Origin: Clostridia bacterium
Lineage (GTDB): Bacteria > Bacillota > Clostridia > Lachnospirales > Lachnospiraceae
Length of the DNA: 48,908 nucleotides
Reading direction: 5' to 3'
NCBI GenBank assembly: GCA_910575725.1
Contig: CAJTFE010000038.1
Coordinates: 1 to 48,908 of the forward strand
The position numbers were made by a program, and so were the translations under genes. Under the pieces are notes generated by a model. The model saw only the letters and a list, made by a program, of their open reading frames with translations, made no database searches and was not told where the DNA came from. Shown here piece after piece: positions 27,655 to 36,466 of the stretch; position 1 is the first letter of the stretch; every line of letters begins with the position of its first letter.

Positions 27655-28080
27655 TTAGTCTGTTACAGTGATACCCATGCTTCTTGCTGTACCAGCGATC
27701 ATGCTAATGGCGGCGTCAATGCTTGCCGCATTGAGATCCGGCATCTTCAGCTCTGCGATCTTCTGAAGCTCTGCTCTTGAGATGCTTGCTACCTTTGTCT
27801 TGTTCGGAACTCCGGAACCGGACTGGATGTTGCATGCTTTCTTAAGCAGCACGGCTGCAGGCGGAGTCTTTGTAATAAAGCTGAAGGATCTGTCTGCGTA
27901 AACTGTAATAACAACCGGAATGATCATTCCGTCCTGGTCTGCGGTTCTTGCATTGAACTGCTTTGTAAACTCTACGATGTTTACACCATGCTGACCAAGC
28001 GCCGGTCCGACTGGCGGAGCCGGTGTTGCCTTTCCAGCAGGAATCTGTAATTTAATATAACCTGTTACTTTTTTTGCCAT
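27655..28080 (-). CDS. rplK: 50S ribosomal protein L11
   Basis: L11 binds the GTPase-associated centre of 23S rRNA and is needed for the stringent response. The 141-aa protein starts [32 protein letters not shown] and ends RSMGITVTD. The frame can be read 17 codons further upstream, but that stretch is the L1-binding leader, and AAGGAGG stands before the ATG at 28080. It precedes rplA and follows nusG. Confidence 0.99.
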   Translation of the reverse strand: MAKKVTGYIKLQIPAGKATPAPPVGPALGQHGVNIVEFTKQFNARTADQDGMIIPVVITVYADRSFSFITKTPPAAVLLKKACNIQSGSGVPNKTKVASISRAELQKIAELKMPDLNAASIDAAISMIAGTARSMGITVTD

Positions 28081-28095
28081 ATCAGGCACCTCCTT

Positions 28096-28131
28096 GTGGT
28101 AATCGCGGGAATTAGGGTTAATCCCTCCCAC
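28096..28131 (-). promoter_or_regulatory. L1-binding leader motif before rplK
   Basis: On the minus strand, GTGGGAGGGATTAACCC through GCGATTACCAC matches the copy before rplA at all but a few loop positions. By analogy with L1 operons of other bacteria, L1 would bind here and repress translation of rplK. Confidence 0.72.
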
Positions 28132-28182
28132 TTACTTTCATTCTGCTGCTGTCCTCTCTGTGACCGGCAGCTTTGTTTCCAA

Positions 28183-28698
28183 CTACATTTTTCTTACTTC
28201 TGTGAAGCTGATCTCTACCGGAGTCTCCCGGCCAAAGAGATCCACATTGATGATAACACACTGCTTTCCATGGTTCATGGACTGGATCGTTCCCACCGTA
28301 TCGGCCCAGACGCCGCCCGTAACAATCACGGTATCTCCCTCTGCAAAGTCTATTGCGAGGTTCTCGGCCTGGATGCCCAGCGGTCTCATTTCCTCCTCCG
28401 TGAGCGGAACCGGCTTGGAGCCAGGCCCAACAAATCCGGTAACGCCTCTGGTGTTGCGCACCACATACCAGGTGTCGTCGTTCATCACCATGTTGATCAG
28501 AACATAGCCGGGGAACAGTTTCTTCTGAACCTGCTTTCTGGCTCCGTTCTTCATCTCCACCACATCCTGCATGGGAACTCTCACTTCTAAGATCTGTTCC
28601 TCCAGATGTCTGTTCTCAATCGTCTTTTCAATGTTGGCCTTAACCTTGTTCTCATACCCGGAATAGGTATGGACTACATACCAGTTCGCCTCTGCCAT
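28183..28698 (-). CDS. nusG: Transcription termination/antitermination factor NusG
   Basis: NusG binds RNA polymerase and affects pausing, termination and coupling to the ribosome. The 171-aa protein has the N-terminal NGN domain (ANWYVVHTYSGYENKVK at 4-20, then LFPGYVLINMVMNDDTWYVVRNT) and the C-terminal KOW domain (FAEGDTVIVTGGVWADTVGTI). It lies 10 bp after secE, the usual order. Confidence 0.99.
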   Translation of the reverse strand: MAEANWYVVHTYSGYENKVKANIEKTIENRHLEEQILEVRVPMQDVVEMKNGARKQVQKKLFPGYVLINMVMNDDTWYVVRNTRGVTGFVGPGSKPVPLTEEEMRPLGIQAENLAIDFAEGDTVIVTGGVWADTVGTIQSMNHGKQCVIINVDLFGRETPVEISFTEVRKM

Positions 28699-28708
28699 AT
28701 CGTCACCC

Positions 28709-28912
28709 CTATAACTTCATGATAACATCAATACCGTAGGTCATAATAACGTCCAGTATCTTAATGATGATGCCCAAAGCCACGGATGTTGCCACAACTG
28801 CAATGGTCTGCTTTGTAAGGGATTTTTTATCCGGCCAGATGATCTTCTTGTATTCAGCTTTAAGACCCTTAAACCAGCTCTTCTTGGGAGCTTTTTCTGC
28901 TGCGTCGCTCAT
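28709..28912 (-). CDS. secE: Preprotein translocase subunit SecE
   Basis: SecE is the small clamp subunit of the SecYEG channel. The 67-aa protein has the family pattern: an amphipathic N-terminal part with KSWFKGLKAEYKKIIWPDKKSL and one membrane helix (about 37-63, TIAVVATSVALGIIIKILDVIM). It lies between rpmG and nusG. A GGAAAG ribosome binding site precedes the ATG. Confidence 0.97.
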   Translation of the reverse strand: MSDAAEKAPKKSWFKGLKAEYKKIIWPDKKSLTKQTIAVVATSVALGIIIKILDVIMTYGIDVIMKL

Positions 28913-28936
28913 CTTTCCACTTTCCTTTCCGGCATC

Positions 28937-29086
28937 CTACTTAGTCTCTTTGTGCAGTGTGTGTTTCCTGCAGAATCTGCAGTACTTACTGGTCTCCATC
29001 CTGTCCGGATGGTTCTTTTTCTCTTTTGTCATGTTGTAATTACGTTGTTTACACTCCGTACATGCCAATGTGATTTTTACGCGCAC
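28937..29086 (-). CDS. rpmG: 50S ribosomal protein L33
   Basis: This 49-aa protein starts at GTG and reads [18 protein letters not shown], with later [16 protein letters not shown]. The two CxxC pairs (Cys9/Cys12 and Cys36/Cys39) are the zinc-ribbon ligands of the C+ form of L33. A GGAGGTG lies 6 nt before the GTG. It is the first gene of the rpmG-secE-nusG-rplK-rplA unit. Confidence 0.95.
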   Translation of the reverse strand: MRVKITLACTECKQRNYNMTKEKKNHPDRMETSKYCRFCRKHTLHKETK

Positions 29087-29182
29087 GACTTCCACCTCCG
29101 CTTAATTTCTGTTTGTCTGCGGCCTTGCGAGGACCGCCGTTTTTCAGGCATAAAAAAAAAGCCTACTTCCATTCGCCATAGT

Positions 29183-29212
29183 ATCATAGCATGATATGTA
29201 AGAGAATGTCAA
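29183..29212 (-). promoter_or_regulatory. Promoter of the rpmG-secE-nusG-rplK-rplA operon
   Basis: On the minus strand, consensus TTGACA (29207-29212) and TATGAT (29183-29188) are spaced by 18 bp. The leader to rpmG is about 90 nt and includes an AGTAGGC/GCCT stem around a run of T. Confidence 0.85.
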
Positions 29213-29280
29213 GGATTTTGTAAAACAAATCTGAAAGAAGGCGGCGCAGCGAAAAATTTAATTCCGGCGCGAATTGTAAC

Positions 29281-29309
29281 TTGACATGGTTTTTTCCGGA
29301 CTTTACAAT
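29281..29309 (+). promoter_or_regulatory. Promoter of the iclR-type gene
   Basis: TTGACA (29281-29286) and TACAAT (29304-29309) have 17-bp spacing. It fires away from the rpmG promoter, with 68 bp between the two -35 boxes. Confidence 0.8.
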
Positions 29310-29386
29310 GAAATTATATAGAAATAGCACGGCTTTTTAAAGGATTTTCCCTAAGGTATCGCAGAAAAAGAAGGGGCTGATATATA

Positions 29387-30145
29387 ATGGAAGAAACTGT
29401 TCGGGTTGCCGACCGCATCTTTGATATTTTGGAAGCTTTGGCTGCGTCCAACTCCCCCCTGGGGCTTTCGGAGATTGCCAAGGCCACCGGTATGAGCAAA
29501 AGCACGGTTCACCGGCTTGTAACCTCCATGTGCGTAAGACAGTATGTGGAGAAAAGCAGCGACGGCTTCTATTCCATCGGCTACAAGCTGATTGAGACCG
29601 TAAGCCTTCATATCAATCAGCTGGAGCTTCTCACGGAAGCCAAGCCCTTTTTAAGCGACATTATGCGTGACCTGGATCTGACTGCCCATCTGGGAATCCT
29701 GGACGGCTGCGACGTGGTTTATCTGGAAAAAATGGATATCTACCCCAACACCAGGCTTTATACACAGGTCGGTTACCGCTCCCCTGCTTTCTGCTCCTCC
29801 ATCGGGAAATGCCTCCTGGCCTGCCTGTCCGGAGACGAACTAGAGGACGCCCTGTACCTGTGTAATTTTAAGAAATATACGGCAAATACCATCACGGATA
29901 TCCGGGAATTCAAGCGCTATCTCAAGGTCATCCGGCGTCAGGGCTGGGCCATGGATAATGAAGAATACCAAATCGGCCATCGGTGCGTAGGCGCGCCGGT
30001 ATTTGATTACCGCGGCTCCCCTGCGGCAGCCATCAGCGCCAGCGGTTCCATTGCACAGCTCTCGGATGATAAGCTTGAGATGGTAATTCGGGAAGTAAAA
30101 CAGGCGGCGGAAAAGCTTTCCCGGAGAATGGGATATGTGGAATAA
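29387..30145 (+). CDS. IclR-family transcriptional regulator
   Basis: This 252-aa regulator has an N-terminal winged helix-turn-helix (about 5-65) with LGLSEIAKATGMSKSTVHRL and a C-terminal effector domain (about 75-250) carrying GRSP-like YRSPAFCSSIGKCLLA and PVFDYRGSPAAAISASG. IclR proteins usually sense a small carbon compound. The effector is unknown here. It converges on the aldehyde dehydrogenase gene, which is a possible target but not a proven one. A GAAGGGG ribosome binding site precedes the ATG. Confidence 0.95.
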   Translation: MEETVRVADRIFDILEALAASNSPLGLSEIAKATGMSKSTVHRLVTSMCVRQYVEKSSDGFYSIGYKLIETVSLHINQLELLTEAKPFLSDIMRDLDLTAHLGILDGCDVVYLEKMDIYPNTRLYTQVGYRSPAFCSSIGKCLLACLSGDELEDALYLCNFKKYTANTITDIREFKRYLKVIRRQGWAMDNEEYQIGHRCVGAPVFDYRGSPAAAISASGSIAQLSDDKLEMVIREVKQAAEKLSRRMGYVE

Positions 30146-30175
30146 GCAGCAGCCCCCGCAACAGTTAAGAGGCAC

Positions 30176-30219
30176 AAAAAGCGCCCTCCAGAATGCAGAT
30201 TTCCGGAGGACGCTTTTTT
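30176..30219. terminator. Bidirectional terminator between iclR-type gene and aldehyde dehydrogenase
   Basis: AAAAAGCGcCCTCC pairs with GGAGGaCGCTTTTTT around a 14-nt loop. A/T runs on both sides let it serve both convergent genes. Confidence 0.9.
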
Positions 30220-30252
30220 ATGTTTTATCTGTCTCGATTCACACCATTCATA

Positions 30253-31686
30253 TTAGATAATATTCTTCAAAACAATCGTCTTTGTCCTGGTCACTTCATC
30301 GAAGGTGGACATAACGCCCTCGGTTCCGATTCCAGAATACTTGTAGCCGCCAAAGGGCATCTCAAAGCTGCGGAAGAAACTTGCGCCGTTGATGATGGTT
30401 CCACCGCATTCCAGCGCATTGCACACCTTCATGGCCGTCTTCATGTTCTCCGTGAATACACAGCCGCAGAGACCGAATTTCGATCCGTTTGCAATTTCAA
30501 CGGCTTCCTCTGTGGTATCAAAGGCGATAATCGGAACTACCGGCCCGAAGATCTCCATATCAACCGCCACGTCAGCCGTCTTGGGAACATCTGCAATTAC
30601 TGTAGGAGCAATAAATGCACCGTCTCTGGTTCCGCCCAGGATAACCTTGCCGCCCTGCTCTACCGTGAGCTTAATCTGCTCCTCCACCTTAATGGCAGCC
30701 TTCTCACTGATCAGGCAGCCAATCTGGGTGCTCTCCTCAGCCGGCATTCCCTGCTTTAGCTGTTTGATGCGCTCTACAGCTTTTGCCGTAAATTCTTCCA
30801 CACGGTTCTTATGAATCAAGAAACGCTTGGATGCACAGCATACCTGTCCCGTATTGTACATACGGCCCCAAATAAGCTCCTCTACCGCAAGATCCACATC
30901 GCCGTCCTCCAGTACGATGAAGGCATCGTTTCCGCCCAGCTCCAATGCAATATGGGCCAGATGATCTGCCGCTGTTCTTGCCGTCTCAATGCCTACCTCT
31001 GTGGAGCCTGTGAGAGTAATTGCATGAACGTCCTTATTCGCGCACAGCCATGCGCCTACCTTGGAGCCGCGTCCTGTGACAATCTGAACAGCTCCCGGCG
31101 TTACGCCGGCCTCGCCCAAAAGGGCTGTCAGCTTACAAAGCGTCAGCGGATTGTCTGTGGAAGGCTTCACGATTGCCGCATTTCCTGCAAGAAGTGTGGG
31201 GGCCACCTTCTGATCAAAGAGATCACAGGGGAAGTTAAAGGGAATCACGCAGGCAATCACGCCGATAGGCTCCCGTTTCGTAATCAGCACATGCTTATCC
31301 TGGCCTGCCTCCATGCCGGCCGGAATCGTCTCGCCGTACAGATGCTTTGCTTTCTCGGAAAATGCTTTGAACGCAATGGGAATATTGCCAATCTCAGCTC
31401 TTGCTTCGGTGATGGGTTTTCCTGTCTCCTGGGATAAGGTCTGAGCCAGATCCTCTTTATGTTCCTCCACCAGCTCAAGGAAACGGTACATAATCTCTGC
31501 CTTTTCATAAACCGGAACGCCGGCCCAGATTTTCTGCGCTGCCGCTGCCTTCTCTACTGCCAGATCCACATCCTCTTTTGTGGCCGCCGGAACCGTATCC
31601 ACCACTGCTCCGGTTGCCGGATTGATCACTTCGATTACTTCGCCGTTGGAGGCATCTACAGATGCTCCGTTAATAAACATTTTCAT
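30253..31686 (-). CDS. NAD(P)-dependent aldehyde dehydrogenase
   Basis: This 477-aa enzyme would oxidise an aldehyde to an acid. Visible are the PFNFPCDLFDQKVAPTLLAGN cofactor segment, the TGSTEVG loop at 227-233, the general base Glu249 in ELGGND, and the catalytic Cys283 in GQVCCASKR. The pattern is closest to lactaldehyde and succinate-semialdehyde dehydrogenases, but the substrate cannot be read from the sequence. The frame extends ten codons upstream, but AAGGAG lies 10 nt before the ATG at 31686. It follows a FIST-domain gene by 78 bp, probably in the same transcript. Confidence 0.92.
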   Translation of the reverse strand: MKMFINGASVDASNGEVIEVINPATGAVVDTVPAATKEDVDLAVEKAAAAQKIWAGVPVYEKAEIMYRFLELVEEHKEDLAQTLSQETGKPITEARAEIGNIPIAFKAFSEKAKHLYGETIPAGMEAGQDKHVLITKREPIGVIACVIPFNFPCDLFDQKVAPTLLAGNAAIVKPSTDNPLTLCKLTALLGEAGVTPGAVQIVTGRGSKVGAWLCANKDVHAITLTGSTEVGIETARTAADHLAHIALELGGNDAFIVLEDGDVDLAVEELIWGRMYNTGQVCCASKRFLIHKNRVEEFTAKAVERIKQLKQGMPAEESTQIGCLISEKAAIKVEEQIKLTVEQGGKVILGGTRDGAFIAPTVIADVPKTADVAVDMEIFGPVVPIIAFDTTEEAVEIANGSKFGLCGCVFTENMKTAMKVCNALECGGTIINGASFFRSFEMPFGGYKYSGIGTEGVMSTFDEVTRTKTIVLKNII

Positions 31687-31764
31687 GGGAATTTTTCTCC
31701 TTTTCTTGATCTGCACATTCTTTTTTGCATAGAGGGTAGGGTGTTTTCTAATGATGTCTCGCTT

Positions 31765-32931
31765 TTATGCCTCAAAGCCCGTGAAGGAAAGCATCAAGCC
31801 GCCGCAGGTATTCAATCCGTCTGCCTCGAAGCCGTACTCGCCAAAGGTGAACTCAACAATAAATGGAACACCCCCCGCTTCCTTCTTAAGCTGCTCCGCC
31901 ACTTCTCCAATGCGGCTGTCAATGCCCGCTCTTCTTCCGCCGCAGTGTACCAGATGGAACGCTCCGGCCGGGGCTGCCATCTTTTCCTTCAATTCGGCAA
32001 GGGTATTGCCGGTAGAGTCAATGAGCTCATCTACGGTTGCCTCCATGCGGATAACCGCCGTACCCTCTGCCAGATTATTTCCAATGTTCATGCTCAGATC
32101 GTCGTTGCCGTTCATGGGATGACGGATGGCTGTCAGATCGCCCAGCCGGTCTTTTACGCCCAGCGGTGATGTAATCGTCTGTACCAGCAGATCGCCGCCC
32201 ATAACCGCATCGGTGCCCATGCCTCTCCAGCCCGCATATTTTTTAAGAGCCGGAACGCCGTCAATCTCTGCCAGAACACGGTTATCCACTACCTTTGTGA
32301 TAACGCCCACATCCTTTGTCTCTCTGTAAGCGCCTGTGAATTTGTTTGTCATTTTCTTTTCCGTATAGAAAAACGCAACTGCTACGCCGTCTGCAAAGGC
32401 TCCCTTATCCGTATAAAGCTTCCACTCCCCTGCAATGCTGTTGTCTGCGGCGCTTCCGCCATAGAAGGGAACTCTTCCGATCACCTTGGTAATGCCCTTT
32501 AAATAGAACTCTTCTTCTCCTGGAGGCGCTGTCATATAGAAATAATCCGGAGCCGTTGACTTTCCCGCCCGCTCCAGCGCAAGCTTCGCCGCCTGCTCGC
32601 CTGCATCCACAGGACATCCATTCTTCTCAACCGCTGCAATCCCTACCGTCATTTCCGGATCGGATACTGCCATAATACCCACAAAACCGTCCTCTCCCGT
32701 CACATAGCCTTCCGGCGTTATCACGCCTGTAAAGGATGTGTTGCCGATCACGGGAACTCCCGGAAGCTCCTCTGCAATTCCTGCCAGCATAGCATCCAGA
32801 TCATAAGCACAGCTTGCATATACATATGCCATATTCACAGAATCAAGATCTGCTTTTGCCTTTTTTGCAGCCTCTGCTCCTGCCGCCTTAGGGTTACTGT
32901 TTGTACTGGAACCAGTGTTACCTTTCAACAT
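31765..32931 (-). CDS. FIST N/C domain protein
   Basis: This 388-aa protein has the FIST_N layout (SCAYDLDAMLAGIAEELPGVPVIGNTSFTG, then the YFYMTAPPGEEEFYLKGI and GGSAADNSIAGEWKLY segments) followed by a FIST_C domain (about 225-380). FIST domains are thought to bind small ligands such as amino acids in signalling proteins. Here there is no attached output domain, so it may act alone or through a partner. The ATG at 32931 follows GAAGGAGG; the 14 upstream in-frame codons are not used. It is the first gene of a pair with the aldehyde dehydrogenase. Confidence 0.88.
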   Translation of the reverse strand: MLKGNTGSSTNSNPKAAGAEAAKKAKADLDSVNMAYVYASCAYDLDAMLAGIAEELPGVPVIGNTSFTGVITPEGYVTGEDGFVGIMAVSDPEMTVGIAAVEKNGCPVDAGEQAAKLALERAGKSTAPDYFYMTAPPGEEEFYLKGITKVIGRVPFYGGSAADNSIAGEWKLYTDKGAFADGVAVAFFYTEKKMTNKFTGAYRETKDVGVITKVVDNRVLAEIDGVPALKKYAGWRGMGTDAVMGGDLLVQTITSPLGVKDRLGDLTAIRHPMNGNDDLSMNIGNNLAEGTAVIRMEATVDELIDSTGNTLAELKEKMAAPAGAFHLVHCGGRRAGIDSRIGEVAEQLKKEAGGVPFIVEFTFGEYGFEADGLNTCGGLMLSFTGFEA

Positions 32932-33031
32932 TTTGTACCTCCTTCTATTTTGTTTAAATCGGACAATATTCATGTCTTATTTCATTATAATTTATTTATT
33001 TTCACAGACAACACTTGGATTCCGTCAAACG

Positions 33032-33066
33032 AAACGGGTGTTCCGCTGTGCGGAACACCCGTTTTT
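33032..33066. terminator. Terminator after the cvpA gene
   Basis: A 15-bp perfect stem AAACGGGTGTTCCGC with a 3-nt loop. On the plus strand a run of T follows. On the minus strand the tail is GTTTCG, so it can still end the cvpA transcription unit 57 bp after that stop codon. Confidence 0.85.
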
Positions 33067-33123
33067 CTCAAAATTTCTCTCCGTTTTTAACAATCCGTCT
33101 TTTTTATGCCGGCACACTGCCTT

Positions 33124-33693
33124 TTACAAAAGCAGAAGCAGAAGATTCCTGCGGTAAATCCAGGACAGTAGTTCACTGTCCGCAATCATCCACAGAAGCT
33201 GGCCTCCTGTCTTTGTACCTGCGCACATGGTAACTACAAAGAAGAAAATCCACACAAAGAAGATCCCCTCGCACAGCCCCAGAACCAGTCCCGCCATTTT
33301 ATTCAATCCATGCAGAACCGGAAGCATCGCCACGATTCCTAAAGAAAATAAAATCCCCTGAACCAAGACGCTTACCAGAAGAAAGGTTATCAAAAACGCA
33401 ACTACCTCCAGAGCCAGATCCGCCAGATAGCTGCTTACCATATCCTCCAGTCCAATCATCTGCATGGCCTCCGCCAAGTCCAGTTCACTTGCCGCAATGC
33501 TGTTCTGAAGCACACGATACAGAGACGTCTGCTCCTTTAAAAACCCGGCAATGTGGGGAGACAATGCAGAGGAAGCTATGAGCGTGAGCACCATGCTCAA
33601 TACCCTCACCGATTTCTTAATAAATCCTTTCCGATGGCCATCCCAGGCCGCAAGCGCCAAAAAGCCGGCCACTGCCGGCACCAGCCAATTCAT
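33124..33693 (-). CDS. cvpA: CvpA-family membrane protein
   Basis: This 189-aa protein has the CvpA layout: an N-terminal helix with the AWDGHRKGFIKKSVRV segment and four hydrophobic segments in all. CvpA proteins are inner-membrane proteins linked in other bacteria to envelope stress and colicin V production. The function here is inferred from the family. It lies 16 bp after the DUF5711 gene as the last gene of a three-gene envelope cluster. Confidence 0.85.
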   Translation of the reverse strand: MNWLVPAVAGFLALAAWDGHRKGFIKKSVRVLSMVLTLIASSALSPHIAGFLKEQTSLYRVLQNSIAASELDLAEAMQMIGLEDMVSSYLADLALEVVAFLITFLLVSVLVQGILFSLGIVAMLPVLHGLNKMAGLVLGLCEGIFFVWIFFFVVTMCAGTKTGGQLLWMIADSELLSWIYRRNLLLLLL

Positions 33694-33709
33694 ATTCTTT
33701 CGTTCTCCT

Positions 33710-34906
33710 CTATTTCAGCTTAATTTCTTCTGTTCGATCCGAAAAAACAAGTATATATTTCCGAAGTCCGGAACCTTTATAAATATCTGCAATGGTTCCG
33801 CTAAAATTACCTGTATACCGGAGTATGCCCTGTCTGCTGTAGATCTCACATTCACTCTCATTAAATAAGATCAGATCGCCGCCGGACATCTTAACCTGGC
33901 TGTAAGCAAGGTTTGTCCCCTGATTCAAAACAAGATTCCCCGAGGTGTCGTAAAGATGCACTTCGTATCTGGCGCCTTCCTTTTCTGCTCCTTCGACCAC
34001 TATGCCCACATGCTCCGTCCCTGTAAAAACACTGCGGATCTCCGCAGCTTCTTCGACCACCGCTTTTTCCTCGGGTATCTCTTTCCCTTCATAATAGATG
34101 ATTCCCCTGTCCGATACGGCTGCGCAGATACTGTCCCCCATATATTCAATCCGGGGAATCAGCTGATCCTCATACACCTTGGACGCCACAATCTTATCTA
34201 CAAAGTTGCCTCCCACAGAGCCGAAATTATAAAACACAATGCAGCTGGCAGAGCTTCCGCCCTGGATCTGAAGGTAAGACACCGCTACCTTTCTCCCGTC
34301 CGAGGAAATCCCGACATCAAGAGGCTGTCCCGTCTCCGAAAGCCTGCACCTCGCCTCTGTCAGCTTCTCCCCCTCATCATCGTAAAGACAGATCCAGGAA
34401 GCAGAGCTGTCGCTGAGCAGCATAGCCGTCACCCCCTGGCTGGAAACGCTGACTCTCTGAATCGGAAGCAGCGTGGTGATCTGGGTTCGAAGCCCTTCTT
34501 CGTCAAACACATAGGCTTCATTTCCCTGCATGTCCGCCACTACCACAGAATTCTGGCAGACGTCCAGAATGGGCATCTGCATATTGTACGTCTGGCTCCA
34601 AAGAGCCTCATTTCTCAGGTTTACACAGGAAATGCCGTCCCGGCTGTATTTCAGAATCTTTCCGTTGTACTCTGCATACTGGGTATTCAGAGTATCGGTA
34701 CGCTCATTTGAGGAAAGAACCTCATAGCCTCCGTAGGTTTTAAACCGGCTCCAAGACCACATGCCAAAAACAAGCCCTGCCACCGCAACTATGCATATCA
34801 GGCTTCTGACTCCGATTCCTGCTTTGTGACGGAACAATTTTTCTTTATAGCTTTTCATCTCCTCCGTTGTGTCCGGAGTTTCAAATAAAGGTGTAATCTT
34901 TGCCAT
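33710..34906 (-). CDS. DUF5711-like membrane-anchored protein
   Basis: This 398-aa protein has a cytoplasmic N-terminus, one membrane helix (about 33-51, RSLICIVAVAGLVFGMW) and a large external region of short beta strands and WD-like repeats that suggests a beta propeller. The pattern matches DUF5711 as I recall it, a family common in Lachnospiraceae beside cvpA. No enzymatic motif is visible. It lies between the LysM gene (60 bp upstream) and cvpA (16 bp downstream) in the same direction, so the three probably form an envelope module. Confidence 0.75.
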   Translation of the reverse strand: MAKITPLFETPDTTEEMKSYKEKLFRHKAGIGVRSLICIVAVAGLVFGMWSWSRFKTYGGYEVLSSNERTDTLNTQYAEYNGKILKYSRDGISCVNLRNEALWSQTYNMQMPILDVCQNSVVVADMQGNEAYVFDEEGLRTQITTLLPIQRVSVSSQGVTAMLLSDSSASWICLYDDEGEKLTEARCRLSETGQPLDVGISSDGRKVAVSYLQIQGGSSASCIVFYNFGSVGGNFVDKIVASKVYEDQLIPRIEYMGDSICAAVSDRGIIYYEGKEIPEEKAVVEEAAEIRSVFTGTEHVGIVVEGAEKEGARYEVHLYDTSGNLVLNQGTNLAYSQVKMSGGDLILFNESECEIYSRQGILRYTGNFSGTIADIYKGSGLRKYILVFSDRTEEIKLK

Positions 34907-34966
34907 ATACTTATCCTTAAATATCTGTACCCCACAGCTTTTAGATATTATGATAGCACAGATTTG

Positions 34967-36274
34967 TTAAGGAAGCAAAAGTTTTTGTCCCACCAGAATA
35001 TGATTCATATCATGTATTTCATTCAAGCTGCAGATTTCATCAATTCTATTATCCTGCCCGTAGATTTTCCGGCTGATTTTCAAGAGCGTGTCCCCCTCCT
35101 GGACAGTGTAACTGTCAGGTATGGCAATGACATTCTGGCTGAGGGCCGTCTCTGCCGGCTGCTCAGGCTCCTCCTGCCGGGGCGCCTCTTCTGCTTTCGC
35201 TTCCTCCGGCTCTTCTGCGCCCGTCTCCTCTTCCGGATTCTCCTGAGGCTCCGATTCCTGTTCCTCCTCCGGCTCCTGTGGCTTCGGCTCCTGTTCCTCC
35301 TCCGGCTCCTGGGACTTCGGGGTCTCTTCTCCTTCTTCCGCTTCCTGAGGCTTCGAAGCCTCTTCTGCCCCTTCCGGCTCCTGAGCACGCACATTCTCCT
35401 CCTCCATAGCTGTTGTAAGAGAATCTGCATCCATCGCCGCCAGCTCCTCCTGCTCGTCCAAGGATCGGGAGATCTCGCTTAAGGTCATCTCCAGCCCCTC
35501 CATCTTCTCATAATTATTAATCAATGTAATCCCTATCACAAGAACCACCATCACAAGAAACGTACTGGCCGTATACAGGAATGTCATAACCTTTTTCTGC
35601 CCCGATATATCCTTTTTCTCCTGAACCAGCGTCCGAAAGCTTCTGGCCGCCCGATCCTCGAAGCCTTCTCTTGTCTCAATGCTCTCTCCGCTGCCCGTAT
35701 CCACCATGTACCGCTGCATAGCCTCGTTTTGCTCATAGAAGATACAATATCCCTTCTGTCTGGTAAGCCTTCCGTTCTCATAAGCGAAAAAATCATCCTC
35801 CCCGGCCTCCGGATCCGCCACCATAAGAACCTTGTCCACTCCGCCAAAATAATTGACATGGGTCTTCAAGAGTCCGGGATCCAAATCCATGGGATATCCG
35901 GGCACGGACAAAAACCATCCCAGGATATCCTGCTTGGCAAAATACTCCTTGATGGTTTCATATATTTCTGCCCAAACCTCGTCTGTGAAAGGAACCCCCT
36001 CCCAAAAGTCCGCCGCGCCCTCCACAGCCACTGCGCTTCTGATAAACAGATAGGGAATTCCTTCTGCTCTCTCAGAGTCTCCCAGAAGAATTGCCGCCCG
36101 GCTGCTCCCCGCCTCTTCCTTCGCCATTTTCTTTAAATATGTAACAACATAGTCCTCTATGAAGATCTTTCTGCCAGTCTCCGGCTCCCCAATCTGCCGG
36201 ACATTCCTGGGCAGGTTCAGCTTTCTTCCCTGTCCCGTATCCTTTGTATTTTCCTTATAAACGATTTCAATCAT
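34967..36274 (-). CDS. LysM protein with a degenerate MPN/JAMM-like N-terminal domain
   Basis: This 435-aa protein has three parts. Residues 38-180 have a fold pattern like the MPN/JAMM domain (SRAAILLGDSER, then DILGWFLSVPGYPMDLDPG at 116-134, then KVLMVADPEAG). The metal-binding H-x-H of GWYHSHPG is replaced by L-x-V, so it should be inactive as a protease. A membrane helix lies at about 229-253. It is followed by an acidic Glu/Pro-rich linker (about 285-385) and a C-terminal LysM domain (389-434, YTVQEGDTLLKISRKIYG) that would bind peptidoglycan. It heads the operon with DUF5711 and cvpA. The MPN reading is inference; the LysM and helix are clear. Confidence 0.8.
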   Translation of the reverse strand: MIEIVYKENTKDTGQGRKLNLPRNVRQIGEPETGRKIFIEDYVVTYLKKMAKEEAGSSRAAILLGDSERAEGIPYLFIRSAVAVEGAADFWEGVPFTDEVWAEIYETIKEYFAKQDILGWFLSVPGYPMDLDPGLLKTHVNYFGGVDKVLMVADPEAGEDDFFAYENGRLTRQKGYCIFYEQNEAMQRYMVDTGSGESIETREGFEDRAARSFRTLVQEKKDISGQKKVMTFLYTASTFLVMVVLVIGITLINNYEKMEGLEMTLSEISRSLDEQEELAAMDADSLTTAMEEENVRAQEPEGAEEASKPQEAEEGEETPKSQEPEEEQEPKPQEPEEEQESEPQENPEEETGAEEPEEAKAEEAPRQEEPEQPAETALSQNVIAIPDSYTVQEGDTLLKISRKIYGQDNRIDEICSLNEIHDMNHILVGQKLLLP

Positions 36275-36324
36275 ACTCTTTTCACCTCATTACTTACAGG
36301 AATTACTTGCATGGTATCACAAGG

Positions 36325-36353
36325 CTTATGCATGATTTGTCATTTTCTGTCAA
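36325..36353 (-). promoter_or_regulatory. Possible promoter of the LysM-DUF5711-cvpA operon
   Basis: On the minus strand, consensus TTGACA (36348-36353) is followed 17 bp on by CATAAG (36325-36330), which matches the -10 consensus at four of six bases. Confidence 0.5.
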
Positions 36354-36381
36354 AGGAACCGGAATTTTTTTCGACATAACG

Positions 36382-36445
36382 AAAAATGGGCTGTCCGGAA
36401 ATATGAGATCACACATTTCTGATTCCATATTTTCCGACAACCCAT
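36382..36445 (-). terminator. Terminator of the transketolase operon
   Basis: A 20-bp imperfect stem (36426-36445 with 36386-36405) encloses a 20-nt loop and is followed on the minus strand by TTTTTCG. It lies about 20 bp after the stop codon at 36467. Confidence 0.85.
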
Positions 36446-36466
36446 GTTTTTGCTTATGTTATTTTC

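Noticed and set aside
28081..28131. Extended rplK start
   Set aside because: The extra codons are the L1-binding leader; L11 begins at MAKKVTGY.
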